32,608 nucleotides of DNA from the NCBI GenBank assembly GCA_024639065.1, contig JAHEJC010000023.1, positions 1-32,608 on the forward strand, written 5' to 3'. The stretch is from Lewinellaceae bacterium. GTDB taxonomy: Bacteria > Bacteroidota > Bacteroidia > Chitinophagales > Saprospiraceae. Below are positions 20,101 through 27,814 of this stretch, piece after piece. The first letter of the stretch is position 1; the number at the start of each line of letters is the position of its first letter. The translations under genes and the position numbers were made by a program. The notes under the pieces were generated by a model. It was not told where the DNA came from. It searched no databases and worked only from the letters and a program-made list of their open reading frames with translations.

Positions 20101-20934
20101 ATCACGTTCAAGGATAATTTCATTCCTTTCTATGGTTACTACTTCACCAGTGTCCTCATCAACAAAATCTTCCGTCCATTTCCTTAAAACTCTAGCAGCT
20201 AATTTTCTGCCAATCGATTTCTTCAATTCTTTTGCGGTAGCTTTAACTTCTTCTGCCAGGTCAAATAGGTCCAAAATTTGCTTATCTGAGTCAAAACCAA
20301 TTGCTCTTAATAAAGTGGTAACTGGAAATTTTTTCTTTCGATCTATGTAGGCATACATAACCGTATTGATATCTGTAGCAAATTCCATCCAGGCTCCTTT
20401 AAAAGGAATCACTCTCGCTGAATAGATTTTTGTTCCATTGGGATGAAAACTTTGACTGAAGAATACTCCAGGAGAACGATGCAATTGAGATACAATAACT
20501 CTTTCTGCACCATTGATAACAAAAGTCCCTTTGGGTGTCATGTAAGGGATATTCCCTAAAAATACATCCTGCACAATGGTCTCAAAATCTATATGCTCTT
20601 CATCATTACAAGATAGTCTGAGTTTTGCCTTTAAAGGTACGCTGTAAGTAAGACCACGCATCATACATTCCTCAATACTATATCTTGGTGGATCGATAAA
20701 ATAATCTAGAAATTCAAGAGTAAAAACACTTCGGGCATCTGAAATCGGAAAATTTTCCATAAACACCTGATAAAGACCTTCAGTAGCCCTATTTTCCGGT
20801 GTGGTCTCTAATTGAAAAAACTCCTTAAACGATTTTAGTTGAATTTCTAGAAAGTCTGGATATTGGGAAGATAATTTTATCTTTCCGAAGTTGATTCTTT
20901 GTGAATCTTTAGCTACATTGCTTTTAGATGCCAT
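17116..20934 (-). CDS. rpoB: RNA polymerase subunit beta
   Basis: This is the second large RNA polymerase subunit, 1272 residues. The rifampicin region at about 466-500 reads [20 protein letters not shown] and continues [21 protein letters not shown], keeping the Asp, His and Ser positions whose changes give resistance elsewhere, so the strain looks wild type there. The active-site blocks [17 protein letters not shown] and [16 protein letters not shown] are intact, as is the C-terminal [12 protein letters not shown] clamp contact. The gene stands 158 bp after rplL, with a strong hairpin in that gap, and 30 bp before rpoC. Confidence 0.98.
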   Translation of the reverse strand: MASKSNVAKDSQRINFGKIKLSSQYPDFLEIQLKSFKEFFQLETTPENRATEGLYQVFMENFPISDARSVFTLEFLDYFIDPPRYSIEECMMRGLTYSVPLKAKLRLSCNDEEHIDFETIVQDVFLGNIPYMTPKGTFVINGAERVIVSQLHRSPGVFFSQSFHPNGTKIYSARVIPFKGAWMEFATDINTVMYAYIDRKKKFPVTTLLRAIGFDSDKQILDLFDLAEEVKATAKELKKSIGRKLAARVLRKWTEDFVDEDTGEVVTIERNEIILERDVVLDEENINLILETDVDTVILQKEDVSEDYSIIYNTLQKDPSSSELEAVQTIYRQLRGTDPPDEETARGIIDKLFFSDKRYNLGDVGRYKINRKLGTGIDSAVQVLTKDDIIHIVRYLVSLINQKAELDDIDHLSNRRVRTVGEQLYAQFGVGLARMARTIRERMNVRDNEVFTPVDLINARTLSSVINSFFGTSQLSQFLDQTNPLSEITHKRRISALGPGGLSRERAGFEVRDVHYSHYGRLCTIETPEGPNIGLISTLCVHAKVNKMGFLETTYRRVLKGKVELKKESEYLSAEGEDFKKIAQANTLIDEKGAFVSDKIKCREHGDFPVLTPTEVEFMDVAPNQIVGVSASLIPFLENDDANRALMGSNMQRQAVPLIKPRSPIVGTGLEGKVALDSRMLINADGNGVVEYVDANEIVIKYDRTDEDQLVSFEDNIQSYRLTKFIRTNQGTCINLKPVVRKGDRVNKGTILCDGYATDKGELALGQNLKVAFMPWKGYNFEDAIVISERVVREDIFTSIHIEHFELDVRDTKLGEEELTNDIPNVSEETTKDLDENGIIRVGAWIHEGDILIGKITPKGESDPTPEEKLLRAIFGDKAGDVKDASLKAPPSTEGIIINKRLFARAKKDKFQKAQEKDLLAKLDDRHAVALNELKTLLIDKLLVLIKGGVSEGVKNIYGEEKISKGTKYSKQVLNKIDYTQIDYSNWTDDKKTNNLISRLLHNYNIKYNEEVGKYKREKYNISIGDELPAGVLKLAKVYLAKKRKLKVGDKLAGRHGNKGIVSKIVRLEDMPFLDDGTPVDIVLNPLGVPSRMNLGQIFETVLGWAGEKLDQKFATPIFDGADTNEIEQFIDKAELPQLGQTYLSDGETGDRFHQQATVGVIYMLKLFHMVDDKMHARSIGPYSLITQQPLGGKAQFGGQRFGEMEVWALEAFGAASILQELLTIKSDDIIGRAKAYEAIVKGDNLPEPNIPESFNVLIHELRGLALDVKFD

Positions 20935-20987
20935 AAAGATTTAATTATTTATTGAGGCTTTCCCCGTGATCAAATAAAATAACAATA

Positions 20988-21020
20988 GGCCTAGAGAATA
21001 GGCATGCTATTCCCTAAGCC
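20988..21020 (-). promoter_or_regulatory. Hairpin between rplL and rpoB (attenuator-like)
   Basis: Arms 20988-21001 and 21007-21020 give a 14-bp stem with a 5-nt loop. In the minus-strand RNA all 14 positions pair, two of them as G-U; on the plus strand those two become C-A mismatches. So selection, if any, acted on the transcript of this operon. On the minus strand the stem is followed by the U-rich stretch TATTGTTATTTTATTT. The E. coli operon has a partial terminator at the same point that makes ribosomal proteins exceed polymerase subunits; a similar role is likely here. Confidence 0.65.
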
Positions 21021-21092
21021 AAATGTCTTCTTAGTTTTTTTCGAAAGTAACTTTCTCCAATGAGTATAAGCTTTTGACGTCTCTTGAAAAGA

Positions 21093-21476
21093 TTACTTCA
21101 ATTCAACTTGAGCGCCAGCTGCTTCTAAATCAGCTTTAATTTTTTCTGCTTCATCTTTAGAAACTCCTTCTTTCAACACGCTTGGAGCTCCATCTACAAG
21201 ATCCTTAGCTTCTTTTAGACCTACTCCTAAGATTGTTTTAACTTCTTTCACCACTTTGAGTTTTGCGGCTCCTGCAGAGTTTAACACAATATCAAATTCT
21301 GTTTTCTCTTCAGCAGCACCTTCGGCATCACCACCACCTCCAGCGGGAGCAGCAATAGCTACTGCAGCTGCAGCGGGTTCAATACCATGATCATCTTTTA
21401 AGATGTCTTTTAATTCATTTACCTCCTTAACAGTTAATCCTACTAATTGTTCTGCTAAAGCTTTTAAATCTGCCAT
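21093..21476 (-). CDS. rplL: Ribosomal protein L7/L12
   Basis: This is the mobile stalk protein of the 50S subunit, which recruits translation GTPases. The 127-residue product has the N-terminal dimerisation helix ([26 protein letters not shown]), an Ala/Gly-rich hinge (about 35-57), and the C-terminal factor-binding domain ([49 protein letters not shown]). It lies 69 bp after rplJ, which encodes its anchoring partner L10. A hairpin follows in the gap before rpoB. Confidence 0.98.
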   Translation of the reverse strand: MADLKALAEQLVGLTVKEVNELKDILKDDHGIEPAAAAVAIAAPAGGGGDAEGAAEEKTEFDIVLNSAGAAKLKVVKEVKTILGVGLKEAKDLVDGAPSVLKEGVSKDEAEKIKADLEAAGAQVELK

Positions 21477-21545
21477 GTCTTAAATCTTTTTAAATCAAAT
21501 ATTAAATAATAGATTTATATACGTAAATACTTGGAAGCCATATTA

Positions 21546-22073
21546 TTATTCACCTTTTTCAGCAATTGCATCAAGTACTCCAAAAATCGTTTGAGCACTT
21601 GAACCCAATCCGCTAAGTACACTTTTGATCGGTGATTCTAATAAACCAATAATTTCTCCTATTACCTCTTCCTTGGTTTTTAGTTGAACAAGTACCTCAA
21701 GCATTTCATCACCGATAAATACATCTGAATCTATATAGGCACCTTTTAAAATAGGTCGTTGACTTGTTTTTCTGAATTCTTTTATTACTACAGCTGGTAA
21801 TTTTGCATTAATGGAAAACATCAACGTAGTAGGGCCCTTGAGCAATTCATATAATTGATCAAATTTTCTTTCCTCAGGAGCTGATTCCATTGCTTTCTGA
21901 GTCAATGTATTTTTGACAACTTTGATTTCAATCCCCTTTTCAAAACAAGTTCTTCTCAACTTATTTACTTGTTCCACGGTAAGGGTAGATGAATCCGTCA
22001 AATAGAAAAAATCATTTTTTGCAAATTTCTCAGCTAAATGGGCTATTTCTTGTGTCTTTTCTTGCCTATTCAT
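21546..22073 (-). CDS. rplJ: Ribosomal protein L10
   Basis: This is the stalk base protein that binds 23S rRNA and carries the L7/L12 dimers through its C-terminal helix. The 175 residues show the family start MNRQEKTQEIAHLAEKFAK, YLTDSSTLTVEQVNKLRR and VVKNTLTQKAMES, followed by FSINAKLPAVVIKEF. In many bacteria the L10-L12 complex represses its own mRNA; here only 11 bp separate the gene from rplA, so any such control site would lie inside rplA or at the junction. Confidence 0.97.
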   Translation of the reverse strand: MNRQEKTQEIAHLAEKFAKNDFFYLTDSSTLTVEQVNKLRRTCFEKGIEIKVVKNTLTQKAMESAPEERKFDQLYELLKGPTTLMFSINAKLPAVVIKEFRKTSQRPILKGAYIDSDVFIGDEMLEVLVQLKTKEEVIGEIIGLLESPIKSVLSGLGSSAQTIFGVLDAIAEKGE

Positions 22074-22084
22074 ATTATAATAAT

Positions 22085-22774
22085 TTATACAATGGATTTA
22101 GGATCTACTTTTATCCCCGGGCTCATTGTACTTGCAACAGAGATAGATTTCATATAAATGCCTTTGGCAGAAGATGGTTTCATTTTCACCAAAGTGGACA
22201 ATAACTCATTTGCGTTATCAGTAAGTTTGTTGGAATCAAATGAAACTCTTCCAACGGGTGCATGGATAATGCCATATTTATCAACCCGGAAGGCAATTTT
22301 ACCTTTCTTTACTTCATTGACCGCATTGGCCACATCCATGGTTACAGTACCCGTCTTTGGATTGGGCATTAACCCCCGAGGCCCAAGAATCCGACCTATC
22401 TTACCTACCTGAGCCATTACCGAAGGTGTTGCAATAACCACATCTACGTCTGTCCAACCTCCTTGAATTTTAGTTACATATTCATCTAATCCAACATAGT
22501 CCGCACCTGCCTCTTGAGCCTCTTCCTCTTTATCTGGGGTACAAAGTACGAGGACAGTTTTATTTTTTCCTGTCCCGTGAGGCAAGCTTACAGTTCCCCT
22601 AATGGCTTGATCAGCTTTTCTAGGATCAACACCCAGGCGGACATGAAGATCCACCGAAGCATCAAACTTTGTGGTATTTACTTCTTTTAATAAGGCCATA
22701 GCCTCACTTAACCCATAAGTTTTTTCCACATCAACTTTAGCGTTGGCAACTTTTCTTTTTTTACTTATTTTCAT
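22085..22774 (-). CDS. rplA: Ribosomal protein L1
   Basis: This protein forms the L1 stalk beside the ribosomal E site and moves deacylated tRNA out. The 229-residue product has the usual two-domain layout: [19 protein letters not shown], the [20 protein letters not shown] block, [20 protein letters not shown], and the signature [20 protein letters not shown]. In many bacteria L1 also represses translation of the L11-L1 message. It lies 28 bp after rplK. The length is normal. Confidence 0.98.
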   Translation of the reverse strand: MKISKKRKVANAKVDVEKTYGLSEAMALLKEVNTTKFDASVDLHVRLGVDPRKADQAIRGTVSLPHGTGKNKTVLVLCTPDKEEEAQEAGADYVGLDEYVTKIQGGWTDVDVVIATPSVMAQVGKIGRILGPRGLMPNPKTGTVTMDVANAVNEVKKGKIAFRVDKYGIIHAPVGRVSFDSNKLTDNANELLSTLVKMKPSSAKGIYMKSISVASTMSPGIKVDPKSIV

Positions 22775-22802
22775 CTTATTCGATTCTTTCTCCCTGAATT
22801 AA

Positions 22803-23261
22803 TTAATTAGCTGATGCTTCATTTTTCCATGGAGGTACTCCTGAGATGGTTATCCCCATACTTCGAGCAGTTCCAGCAATCATTTTCATAGCAGATTCTA
22901 TGGTAAAAGCATTTAAATCCGGCATTTTATCTTCAGCAATGGCTCGAACCTGATCCCAGTTAACTGAACCTACTTTAATGCGGTTCGATTCAGCAGATCC
23001 TTTTTTCTGCTTAGCAGCTTCCATTAATTGGACGGCTGCTGGCGGTGTTTTAATGATAAACTCAAAAGATTTATCCTTATAAACAGAAATAACTACTGGA
23101 ATCAACTTGCCTTGTACTTCTTGAGTTTTTGCATTAAATCGTTTGCAAAATTCCATTATATTTACTCCTTTAGCCCCTAATGCAGGGCCCACCGGAGGAG
23201 CTGGATTAGCTGCGCCTCCCCTTACTTGTAACTTGATTAATGCTTCTACTTCTTTAGCCAT
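22803..23261 (-). CDS. rplK: Ribosomal protein L11
   Basis: This protein lies at the GTPase centre of the 50S subunit and is needed for the stringent response to uncharged tRNA. The hallmark [25 protein letters not shown] (about 19-43) is the thiostrepton-region proline helix; GTARSMGI near the end belongs to the rRNA-binding domain. At 152 residues it is 5-10 longer than most L11 proteins because of the tail [11 protein letters not shown]. It lies 36 bp after nusG. Confidence 0.97.
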   Translation of the reverse strand: MAKEVEALIKLQVRGGAANPAPPVGPALGAKGVNIMEFCKRFNAKTQEVQGKLIPVVISVYKDKSFEFIIKTPPAAVQLMEAAKQKKGSAESNRIKVGSVNWDQVRAIAEDKMPDLNAFTIESAMKMIAGTARSMGITISGVPPWKNEASAN

Positions 23262-23297
23262 TTTTGATAACTATTTATTTTTTACCGAGGGTTTTGA

Positions 23298-23852
23298 TCA
23301 TGATTGTTTCTCGACCTGCATAAAGTTCAGTTCGACTTCAGTACCTCGACCAAATATTTTTACAATAACTTTCAACTTTTTCTTTTCTTCATTGACTTCT
23401 TTGATATCACCAACAAACTCATTAAATGGGCCGTCGATAATCTTGATCGTTTCACCCACCAGGAATGGTTCGATCAATGCTTCTTCCTCATCCATGGAGT
23501 CATCCACTTTCCCAAGCATTCTATTTGCTTCTGATGGTTGCATGGGGATTGGATTACTTTTACCCAAAAAGTGAATTACATTTGGTATCCCCGAGATTGC
23601 TTGAATGATCTCCCCACTGAATCGACCTGGCTCCGCTTCAATCAATAAATAACCAGGTAAAATATTTCGTTCTAGTACAACTTTCTTCCCATTTCTTATT
23701 TTATACACTTTCTCTGTTGGAACCAAAATTTGAGTGACCACTTCTTCCCAGCCTGATCGTTTAACTTCAAGTTCGATGCGTTCCTTAATTGCTTTTTCTT
23801 TACCGCTAATCACTCTAAGTGAATACCATTTTGTAGTTTGAGTTTGGTCCAT
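23298..23852 (-). CDS. nusG: Transcription elongation/antitermination factor NusG
   Basis: NusG binds the RNA polymerase clamp, reduces pausing and links polymerase to Rho or the leading ribosome. The NGN domain opens with TTKWYSLRVISGKEKAIKERIE and contains ERNILPGYLLIEAE and FLGKSNPIPMQPSE. The C-terminal KOW domain is VGETIKIIDGPFNEFVGDIKEV. The open frame reaches back to TTG 23867, but ATG 23852 starts the protein directly before the domain and leaves 21 bp to secE, so I use it (184 residues). Confidence 0.96.
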   Translation of the reverse strand: MDQTQTTKWYSLRVISGKEKAIKERIELEVKRSGWEEVVTQILVPTEKVYKIRNGKKVVLERNILPGYLLIEAEPGRFSGEIIQAISGIPNVIHFLGKSNPIPMQPSEANRMLGKVDDSMDEEEALIEPFLVGETIKIIDGPFNEFVGDIKEVNEEKKKLKVIVKIFGRGTEVELNFMQVEKQS

Positions 23853-23873
23853 ACGCAGATGATTCAATTTTAA

Positions 23874-24062
23874 TTACAGCCCATAAAATAAGCTGGTTAA
23901 TTGATTGGATGCAAAATCCATAATAGCAATAATTATAGCTATAATGGCAGATGCTGCGATCACAACGGTTGTACTTTGAAAAAGGTGTGGCCAAGTAGGC
24001 CATGTGACTTTGTTTACAAGTTCGTTGTAACTTTCCTTAATGTATAATTTCAGTTTTTCCAT
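23874..24062 (-). CDS. secE: Preprotein translocase subunit SecE
   Basis: This is the small essential clamp of the SecYEG channel. From ATG 24062 the protein has 62 residues: an amphipathic helix (MEKLKLYIKESYNELVNKVTW), the conserved turn TWPTWPHL, then one membrane helix (STTVVIAASAIIAIIIAIMDF). This is the minimal one-helix form typical of Bacteroidota. The open frame extends to GTG 24077, but that would overlap the tRNA-Trp acceptor stem, so ATG 24062, 12 bp past the tRNA, is preferred. Confidence 0.95.
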   Translation of the reverse strand: MEKLKLYIKESYNELVNKVTWPTWPHLFQSTTVVIAASAIIAIIIAIMDFASNQLTSLFYGL

Positions 24063-24074
24063 AATTAAAACTTG

Positions 24075-24147
24075 CACGGGCAGAAGGACTTGAACCCTCA
24101 GCCTACGGTTTTGGAGACCGTCGCTCTACCAATTGAGCTATGCCCGT
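24075..24147 (-). tRNA. tRNA-Trp (CCA)
   Basis: A 73-nt cloverleaf on the minus strand. The acceptor ACGGGCA/TGCCCGT has discriminator G, the D-arm is GCTCAATTGGTAGAGC, and the anticodon stem is ACGGT/ACCGT around a loop holding CCA. The T-arm contains GGTTCAAGTCC. The 3' CCA is not encoded. It lies between tuf and secE, as is usual in Bacteroidota. Confidence 0.97.
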
Positions 24148-24212
24148 GTATTTCTTTTATTCATTTTTTTAATTTGATTTCACGTTTCTCATTTAATTAA
24201 CTATAGAGCGAA

Positions 24213-24261
24213 CGTCGCTCCCTGCCTGCCGGCAGGCAGGTACCAATTGAGCTATGCCCGT
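24213..24261 (-). pseudogene. Broken duplicate of the tRNA-Trp 5' part, split by a palindrome
   Basis: Bases 24241-24285 repeat 24127-24171 exactly (45 bp). They hold the 5' leader, the 5' acceptor strand and the D-arm of tRNA-Trp up to GGTA. In the true gene the next eight bases on the minus strand are GAGCGACG. Here the same eight bases (24213-24220 on the plus strand) appear only after a 20-bp insertion, and homology then ends. No anticodon, T-arm or 3' acceptor strand is left, so it cannot make a tRNA. It lies between tuf and the intact gene in the same transcript. Confidence 0.85.
24221..24240. repeat. Perfect 20-bp GC-rich palindrome inserted in the tRNA-Trp fragment
   Basis: CCTGCCTGCCGGCAGGCAGG is its own reverse complement and is far more GC-rich than its surroundings. 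It interrupts the duplicated tRNA fragment exactly at the boundary between the D-loop and the 3' strand of the D-stem, without an obvious target duplication. Similar GCAGGC palindromes are, as far as I recall, scattered in some Bacteroidota genomes; this window has one copy only. Confidence 0.9.
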
Positions 24262-24350
24262 GTATTTCTTTTATTCATTTTTTTATTTAATACGACGCCT
24301 CTCCACTTAAATTTCAATCGTAGACCAAAACGAGATTCCCTAAGCGCACA

Positions 24351-24384
24351 AAGATTAAGTAGTGAAAAAACACTACTTAATCTT
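24351..24384 (-). terminator. Perfect 14-bp hairpin after tuf
   Basis: AAGATTAAGTAGTG (24351-24364) and CACTACTTAATCTT (24371-24384) form a perfect stem around an A6/T6 loop, 26 bp after the tuf stop codon. No clear U-tract follows on the minus strand (TTGTGCGC), so it is a weak terminator at best, or an RNA processing or stability element between the tuf message and tRNA-Trp. Confidence 0.5.
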
Positions 24385-24410
24385 GTACAGAATTATATAT
24401 ATATAATCAA

Positions 24411-25607
24411 TTAATCTAATATCTCTGTAACCTGACCTGCACCAACAGTTCTACCACCCTCTCGAATTGCAAATCGAAGACCTTTCTCCATAGCAATACT
24501 ATTGATTAATTTCACTTCCAAAGTAACATTATCACCAGGCATAACCATTTCTACATTATCGGGTAGATTAACATCACCTGTAACATCAGTGGTTCGGAAG
24601 TAAAACTGTGGTCTATATCCATTAAAAAATGGGGTATGTCGTCCTCCTTCTTCTTTACTTAAAACATAAACTTCACATTTGAAATGTTTATGTGGAGTCA
24701 CCGATCCTGGTGCACAAATGACCATTCCTCTTTTAATCTCATCTTTATCTATTCCTCTCAATAGCAATCCGGCATTATCACCAGCCTCACCACGCGTTAA
24801 GATTTTTCTAAACATTTCCACACCAGTCACAGTAGAAGTTAATGGTTTTTCATCTTCTGCCATCATACCAATAATTTGAACCCCCTCACCTGAGTTAATT
24901 ACCCCTCTTTCAATTCTTCCAGTAGCAACCGTTCCCCGACCTGTAATAGAAAATACATCTTCTATTGGCATCAAGAATGGCTGATCAACTAATCTCACTG
25001 GCTCAGGAATTTCAGAATCAACTGCATCCATCAACTCACGAATAGCCAGCATAGAACCTTCATCACCTTCTAAAGCTTTTAAAGCTGATCCTTTAACGAT
25101 CACTGCGTTGTCTCCATCAAATTCATATTGATCAAGTAACTCGCGTACTTCCATTTCCACAAGTTCCAACATTTCTTCATCATCAACCAGATCAACTTTG
25201 TTCATGAACACCACGATTTTAGGTACACCTACCTGGCGAGCTAAAAGAATATGTTCTCTTGTTTGAGGCATAGGACCATCTGTAGCAGCAACCACTAATA
25301 TCGCACCATCCATTTGTGCTGCACCTGTAACCATGTTTTTCACATAGTCGGCATGCCCTGGACAATCCACATGTGCGTAATGCCTCTTTACTGTTTGGTA
25401 TTCAACGTGAGCTGTATTAATAGTAATACCTCTTTCTTTTTCTTCAGGTGCCCCATCAATAGAGTCATAATCCATTTTTTCTGCAAGCCCATCTTGAGAT
25501 AATACGTACGTGATGGCAGATGTAAGTGTCGTCTTACCATGATCAACGTGTCCGATGGTACCTACGTTGAGGTGTGGTTTCGTTCTTTCAAAGGTTTCCT
25601 TTGCCAT
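24411..25607 (-). CDS. tuf: Elongation factor Tu
   Basis: This GTPase delivers aminoacyl-tRNA to the ribosomal A site. The 398-residue protein has P-loop GHVDHGKT (19-26), switch 2 DCPGH (81-85) with catalytic His85, and NKVD (136-139) for guanine recognition. Domain II ([12 protein letters not shown]) and domain III ([14 protein letters not shown], ending in [10 protein letters not shown]) are complete. It lies in a tRNA-rich transcript: four tRNA genes upstream and tRNA-Trp downstream on the same strand. Whether a second tuf exists cannot be seen here. Confidence 0.98.
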   Translation of the reverse strand: MAKETFERTKPHLNVGTIGHVDHGKTTLTSAITYVLSQDGLAEKMDYDSIDGAPEEKERGITINTAHVEYQTVKRHYAHVDCPGHADYVKNMVTGAAQMDGAILVVAATDGPMPQTREHILLARQVGVPKIVVFMNKVDLVDDEEMLELVEMEVRELLDQYEFDGDNAVIVKGSALKALEGDEGSMLAIRELMDAVDSEIPEPVRLVDQPFLMPIEDVFSITGRGTVATGRIERGVINSGEGVQIIGMMAEDEKPLTSTVTGVEMFRKILTRGEAGDNAGLLLRGIDKDEIKRGMVICAPGSVTPHKHFKCEVYVLSKEEGGRHTPFFNGYRPQFYFRTTDVTGDVNLPDNVEMVMPGDNVTLEVKLINSIAMEKGLRFAIREGGRTVGAGQVTEILD

Positions 25608-25748
25608 TGATAAATGAGTTTTAAGATATTTTCAAATTAAATACTGATCAATTACAAGCTAATGTTTTCTCAAACCAATAGGTTGTCAAAATGCTTTATA
25701 TCCTTTAATACACAATGCATATTTTATTGATATACATTTGTATCTCAG

Positions 25749-25820
<72 letters not shown>

Positions 25821-25868
25821 TTTTTTTGTTTAGCTCAGGGCAACTTCTCTGATATTTCAAAAAAATCG

Positions 25869-25941
25869 AGCGGGAGACGAGACTCGAACCCGCGACCCTC
25901 AGCTTGGAAGGCTGATGCTCTACCAACTGAGCTACTCCCGC
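25869..25941 (-). tRNA. tRNA-Gly (TCC)
   Basis: A 73-nt minus-strand cloverleaf. The acceptor is GCGGGAG/CTCCCGC with discriminator T, the D-arm is GCTCAGTTGGTAGAGC, and the anticodon stem TCAGC/GCTGA encloses CTTCCAA with anticodon TCC. The T-stem contains two G-U pairs. CCA is not encoded. Confidence 0.96.
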
Positions 25942-25946
25942 AAATT

Positions 25947-26000
25947 GGGTGTGGGTGTGGGTGTGGGTGTGGGTGTGCGTGTGAGTTTGGGTGTGGGTGA
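25947..26000. repeat. Hexanucleotide (GGGTGT)9 microsatellite with G-quadruplex potential
   Basis: Nine consecutive 6-bp units fill exactly 54 bp. Five are perfect GGGTGT, then come GCGTGT, GAGTTT, GGGTGT and GGGTGA. The first five units supply five GGG tracts separated by 3-nt loops on the plus strand, a textbook G-quadruplex motif; the transcript of the tRNA cluster would instead carry (ACACCC)n. It starts 5 bp upstream of the tRNA-Gly 5' end. Confidence 0.92.
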
Positions 26001-26064
26001 CAATGACTGATATTTATAATCACCCCATCACTCAACCTCTACTTTCATTCTCTTGCCCAACTTG

Positions 26065-26147
26065 TGGGGGCGATAGGATTCGAACCTATTCAGACGTAGT
26101 CACCAGATTTACAGTCTGGCCCGGCTCTCCAACTCCGGCGCGCCCCC
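26065..26147 (-). tRNA. tRNA-Tyr (GTA)
   Basis: An 83-nt minus-strand class II tRNA. The acceptor is GGGGGCG/CGCCCCC with discriminator A, the anticodon stem CCAGA/TCTGG encloses CTGTAAA with anticodon GTA, a long variable arm (TGACTACGTCTGAA) follows, and the T-arm is TAGGTTCGAATCCTA. Confidence 0.96.
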
Positions 26148-26180
26148 TACTATATTTCAATTAACTTTGAAATCTTTCGG

Positions 26181-26253
26181 AGCCAATGGAGGGACTCGAA
26201 CCCCCGACCAGCTGATTACAAATCAGCTGCTCTACCAGCTGAGCTACATTGGC
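26181..26253 (-). tRNA. tRNA-Thr (TGT)
   Basis: A 73-nt minus-strand cloverleaf. The acceptor is GCCAATG/CATTGGC with discriminator T, identical to the other Thr tRNA of this cluster. The D-arm is GCTCAGCTGGTAGAGC, and the anticodon stem GCTGA/TCAGC encloses TTTGTAA with anticodon TGT. It is the first gene of the tRNA-tuf cluster. Confidence 0.96.
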
Positions 26254-26287
26254 ATTTTCTTGGTTAAAAATGCCCCAAAAAATATTT

Positions 26288-26319
26288 CAATTTTAGTATT
26301 TTAGACATTTCTAAAACAA
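26288..26319 (-). promoter_or_regulatory. Candidate Bacteroidota promoter of the tRNA-tuf cluster
   Basis: On the minus strand TTTG (-33 element, its TTG at 26319-26317) is followed after 21 nt by TAAAATTG (26295-26288), one base away from the Bacteroidota -7 consensus TAnnTTTG. Transcription would start about 25-30 nt before tRNA-Thr(TGT). The spacer includes TTTAGAAATGTCTAAA, an inverted repeat. The match is suggestive only, since AT-rich DNA gives chance hits. Confidence 0.35.
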
Positions 26320-26486
26320 AAAAAAGCACCCACTTTCGTTAAGCGCGCACAAATTTACGATATTCTTTCGGAATACAAAAAATATTTTCCTTTTTAAAAG
26401 GTAAATTTTGGAAAGGCCTATTTCCGTTAATTCCTCACTAATTCTGCCCTCTTAAGTCCCTATTGATGCGATTTAATCTTTCTTAT

Positions 26487-26792
26487 TTATGATCGATGTG
26501 ACCCTCTCAATCGTTCTTTATATTTTTTGAGTTGACGTTGTTGATTTTCTATTGCTTCAGCAGCTGCCCTTTCGAATGTTTTATCACTACCCGAGCTCAC
26601 CATGGTATGCCTTGGCAAATGGGTAACAATTTCAACAATCTTATCCTTCACCTGACCTGAATTTTCTAAACTCATTTTTACTTTAATCGAAGTGATTTCA
26701 TTGTGTCGGGTATGAATTTTCTCCAATTTCTTTTCTACAAATGAAAGCAACTTTTGATCGGCTTGGAAATGAATTGAATCAATTTTTATCAT
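26487..26792 (-). CDS. hpf: Short-form ribosome hibernation-promoting factor / RaiA
   Basis: This small protein binds the 30S decoding site in slow-growing cells and idles ribosomes. The 101-residue product shows the beta-alpha fold of the family: MIKIDSIHFQADQKLLSFVEKKLEKI, then VKMSLENSGQVKDKIVEIVTHLP and the helix SGSDKTFERAAAEAIENQQRQLKKYKERLRG. It lacks the C-terminal dimerisation domain of long HPF. It lies 27 bp downstream of xerC and upstream of the tRNA-tuf cluster. Confidence 0.92.
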   Translation of the reverse strand: MIKIDSIHFQADQKLLSFVEKKLEKIHTRHNEITSIKVKMSLENSGQVKDKIVEIVTHLPRHTMVSSGSDKTFERAAAEAIENQQRQLKKYKERLRGSHRS

Positions 26793-26819
26793 ATTAAAAA
26801 GTATTTGTTAATAATAAAA

Positions 26820-27692
26820 TTATCCTTTTGGATGTGCTTTCTCATAAATGCGTTTCAGCTTGTCAATAGAATTATGCGTGTATATCTGCGTGGCAGCTAA
26901 ATTTGCATGACCGAGTAATTCTTTAACTGCATTTAGTTCAGCCCCTTGATTTGTTAGGTGAGTAGCAAATGAGTGTCTTAATATATGGGGGCCTCTTTTC
27001 TCAGCGGTTGTAACCAACGAAAGGTATTTTTTTACGGTATTGTATATCCATTTAGGATATACTTTCTTCCCTTTATCTGATATAATTAAGTTGTTAGAAT
27101 TTGCAATACAATGTCGTTTGCTAAGATAATTTTTCAACATCGATTGTAAATCATGTCCGAATGGGATCAGTCTTTCTTTACCACCTTTTCCCAAAACCTT
27201 TAATAGATTCTTTTCAAGATCAATATGATGAATTTCTAAATTCATGAGCTCACTTCTTCTCATTCCAGTACTGTATAATAATTCGAGCACAATACGATCC
27301 CTTAACCCGCTGAAGTCTTTATTAAATAAATCATTTGTAAATAATTCGTGAACCGTACTTTCTTGCAAATAATACGGTAATTTTTTACCAATTCTAGGTG
27401 CGATGATCTTTTTTAAGGGATTCTTTTCGAGAATTCCTCTCCTCAATAAAAATTTATAAAATGTTTGTAATGATGATAGTTTTCGACTGATCGAGCGGTT
27501 ACTAATTCCTTTAGAGGCAAGCGCTGCCAGCCATGATCGGATATGTATGTGCTTTACTGTTTCCCATTGAATAGGGCCATAAGTAATTGAATAGAAGCTC
27601 TTAAATTGATTAAGGTCATTCAAATAAGAAACTATAGTATGGGAAGAATATCTTTTCTCAAATGAAAGGAACTTGCTAAAGGAATCTATCAT
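26820..27692 (-). CDS. xerC: Tyrosine recombinase, XerC type
   Basis: This recombinase resolves chromosome dimers at dif with its XerD partner. Numbered from ATG 27692 (290 residues), the N-terminal SAM-like DNA-binding domain is about 1-90. The catalytic domain contains Arg145 (STGMRRSEL), Lys169 (LGKGGKERLIPFG), His236 and Arg239 (GPHILRHSFATHL), His262 (LLGHANLAATQIYTH) and nucleophile Tyr271, so the set is complete. No integron, phage or att-like repeat is near and the neighbours are housekeeping genes, which supports a resident Xer protein over an integrase. TTG 27698 is a less likely start. XerD is an alternative assignment. Confidence 0.88.
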   Translation of the reverse strand: MIDSFSKFLSFEKRYSSHTIVSYLNDLNQFKSFYSITYGPIQWETVKHIHIRSWLAALASKGISNRSISRKLSSLQTFYKFLLRRGILEKNPLKKIIAPRIGKKLPYYLQESTVHELFTNDLFNKDFSGLRDRIVLELLYSTGMRRSELMNLEIHHIDLEKNLLKVLGKGGKERLIPFGHDLQSMLKNYLSKRHCIANSNNLIISDKGKKVYPKWIYNTVKKYLSLVTTAEKRGPHILRHSFATHLTNQGAELNAVKELLGHANLAATQIYTHNSIDKLKRIYEKAHPKG

Positions 27693-27814
27693 ACGCAATA
27701 CTTACCGTATAAATTTAGAACAATTTTTTAATAAAATCAATGGTAAAATTGAATGAAAGTCTTGTCATGATTAATGGCAAATGTAAATATATTAAAAAAT
27801 AATGTAATATTTAA

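Noticed and set aside
24063-24077. Longer SecE from GTG 24077
   Set aside because: It would overlap the tRNA-Trp acceptor stem; ATG 24062 begins exactly at the conserved helix.
24391-24407. Palindrome ATTATATATATATAAT next to the tuf stop
   Set aside because: It is a plain AT dinucleotide run in AT-rich DNA, so symmetry carries little information.
26820-27692. Integrase of a mobile island with the tRNA genes as attachment sites
   Set aside because: Protein features and neighbours (cnoX-like, hpf, tRNAs, tuf) fit resident XerC; no tRNA 3'-end duplication or cargo genes are present, and the one tRNA fragment is a 5' part.
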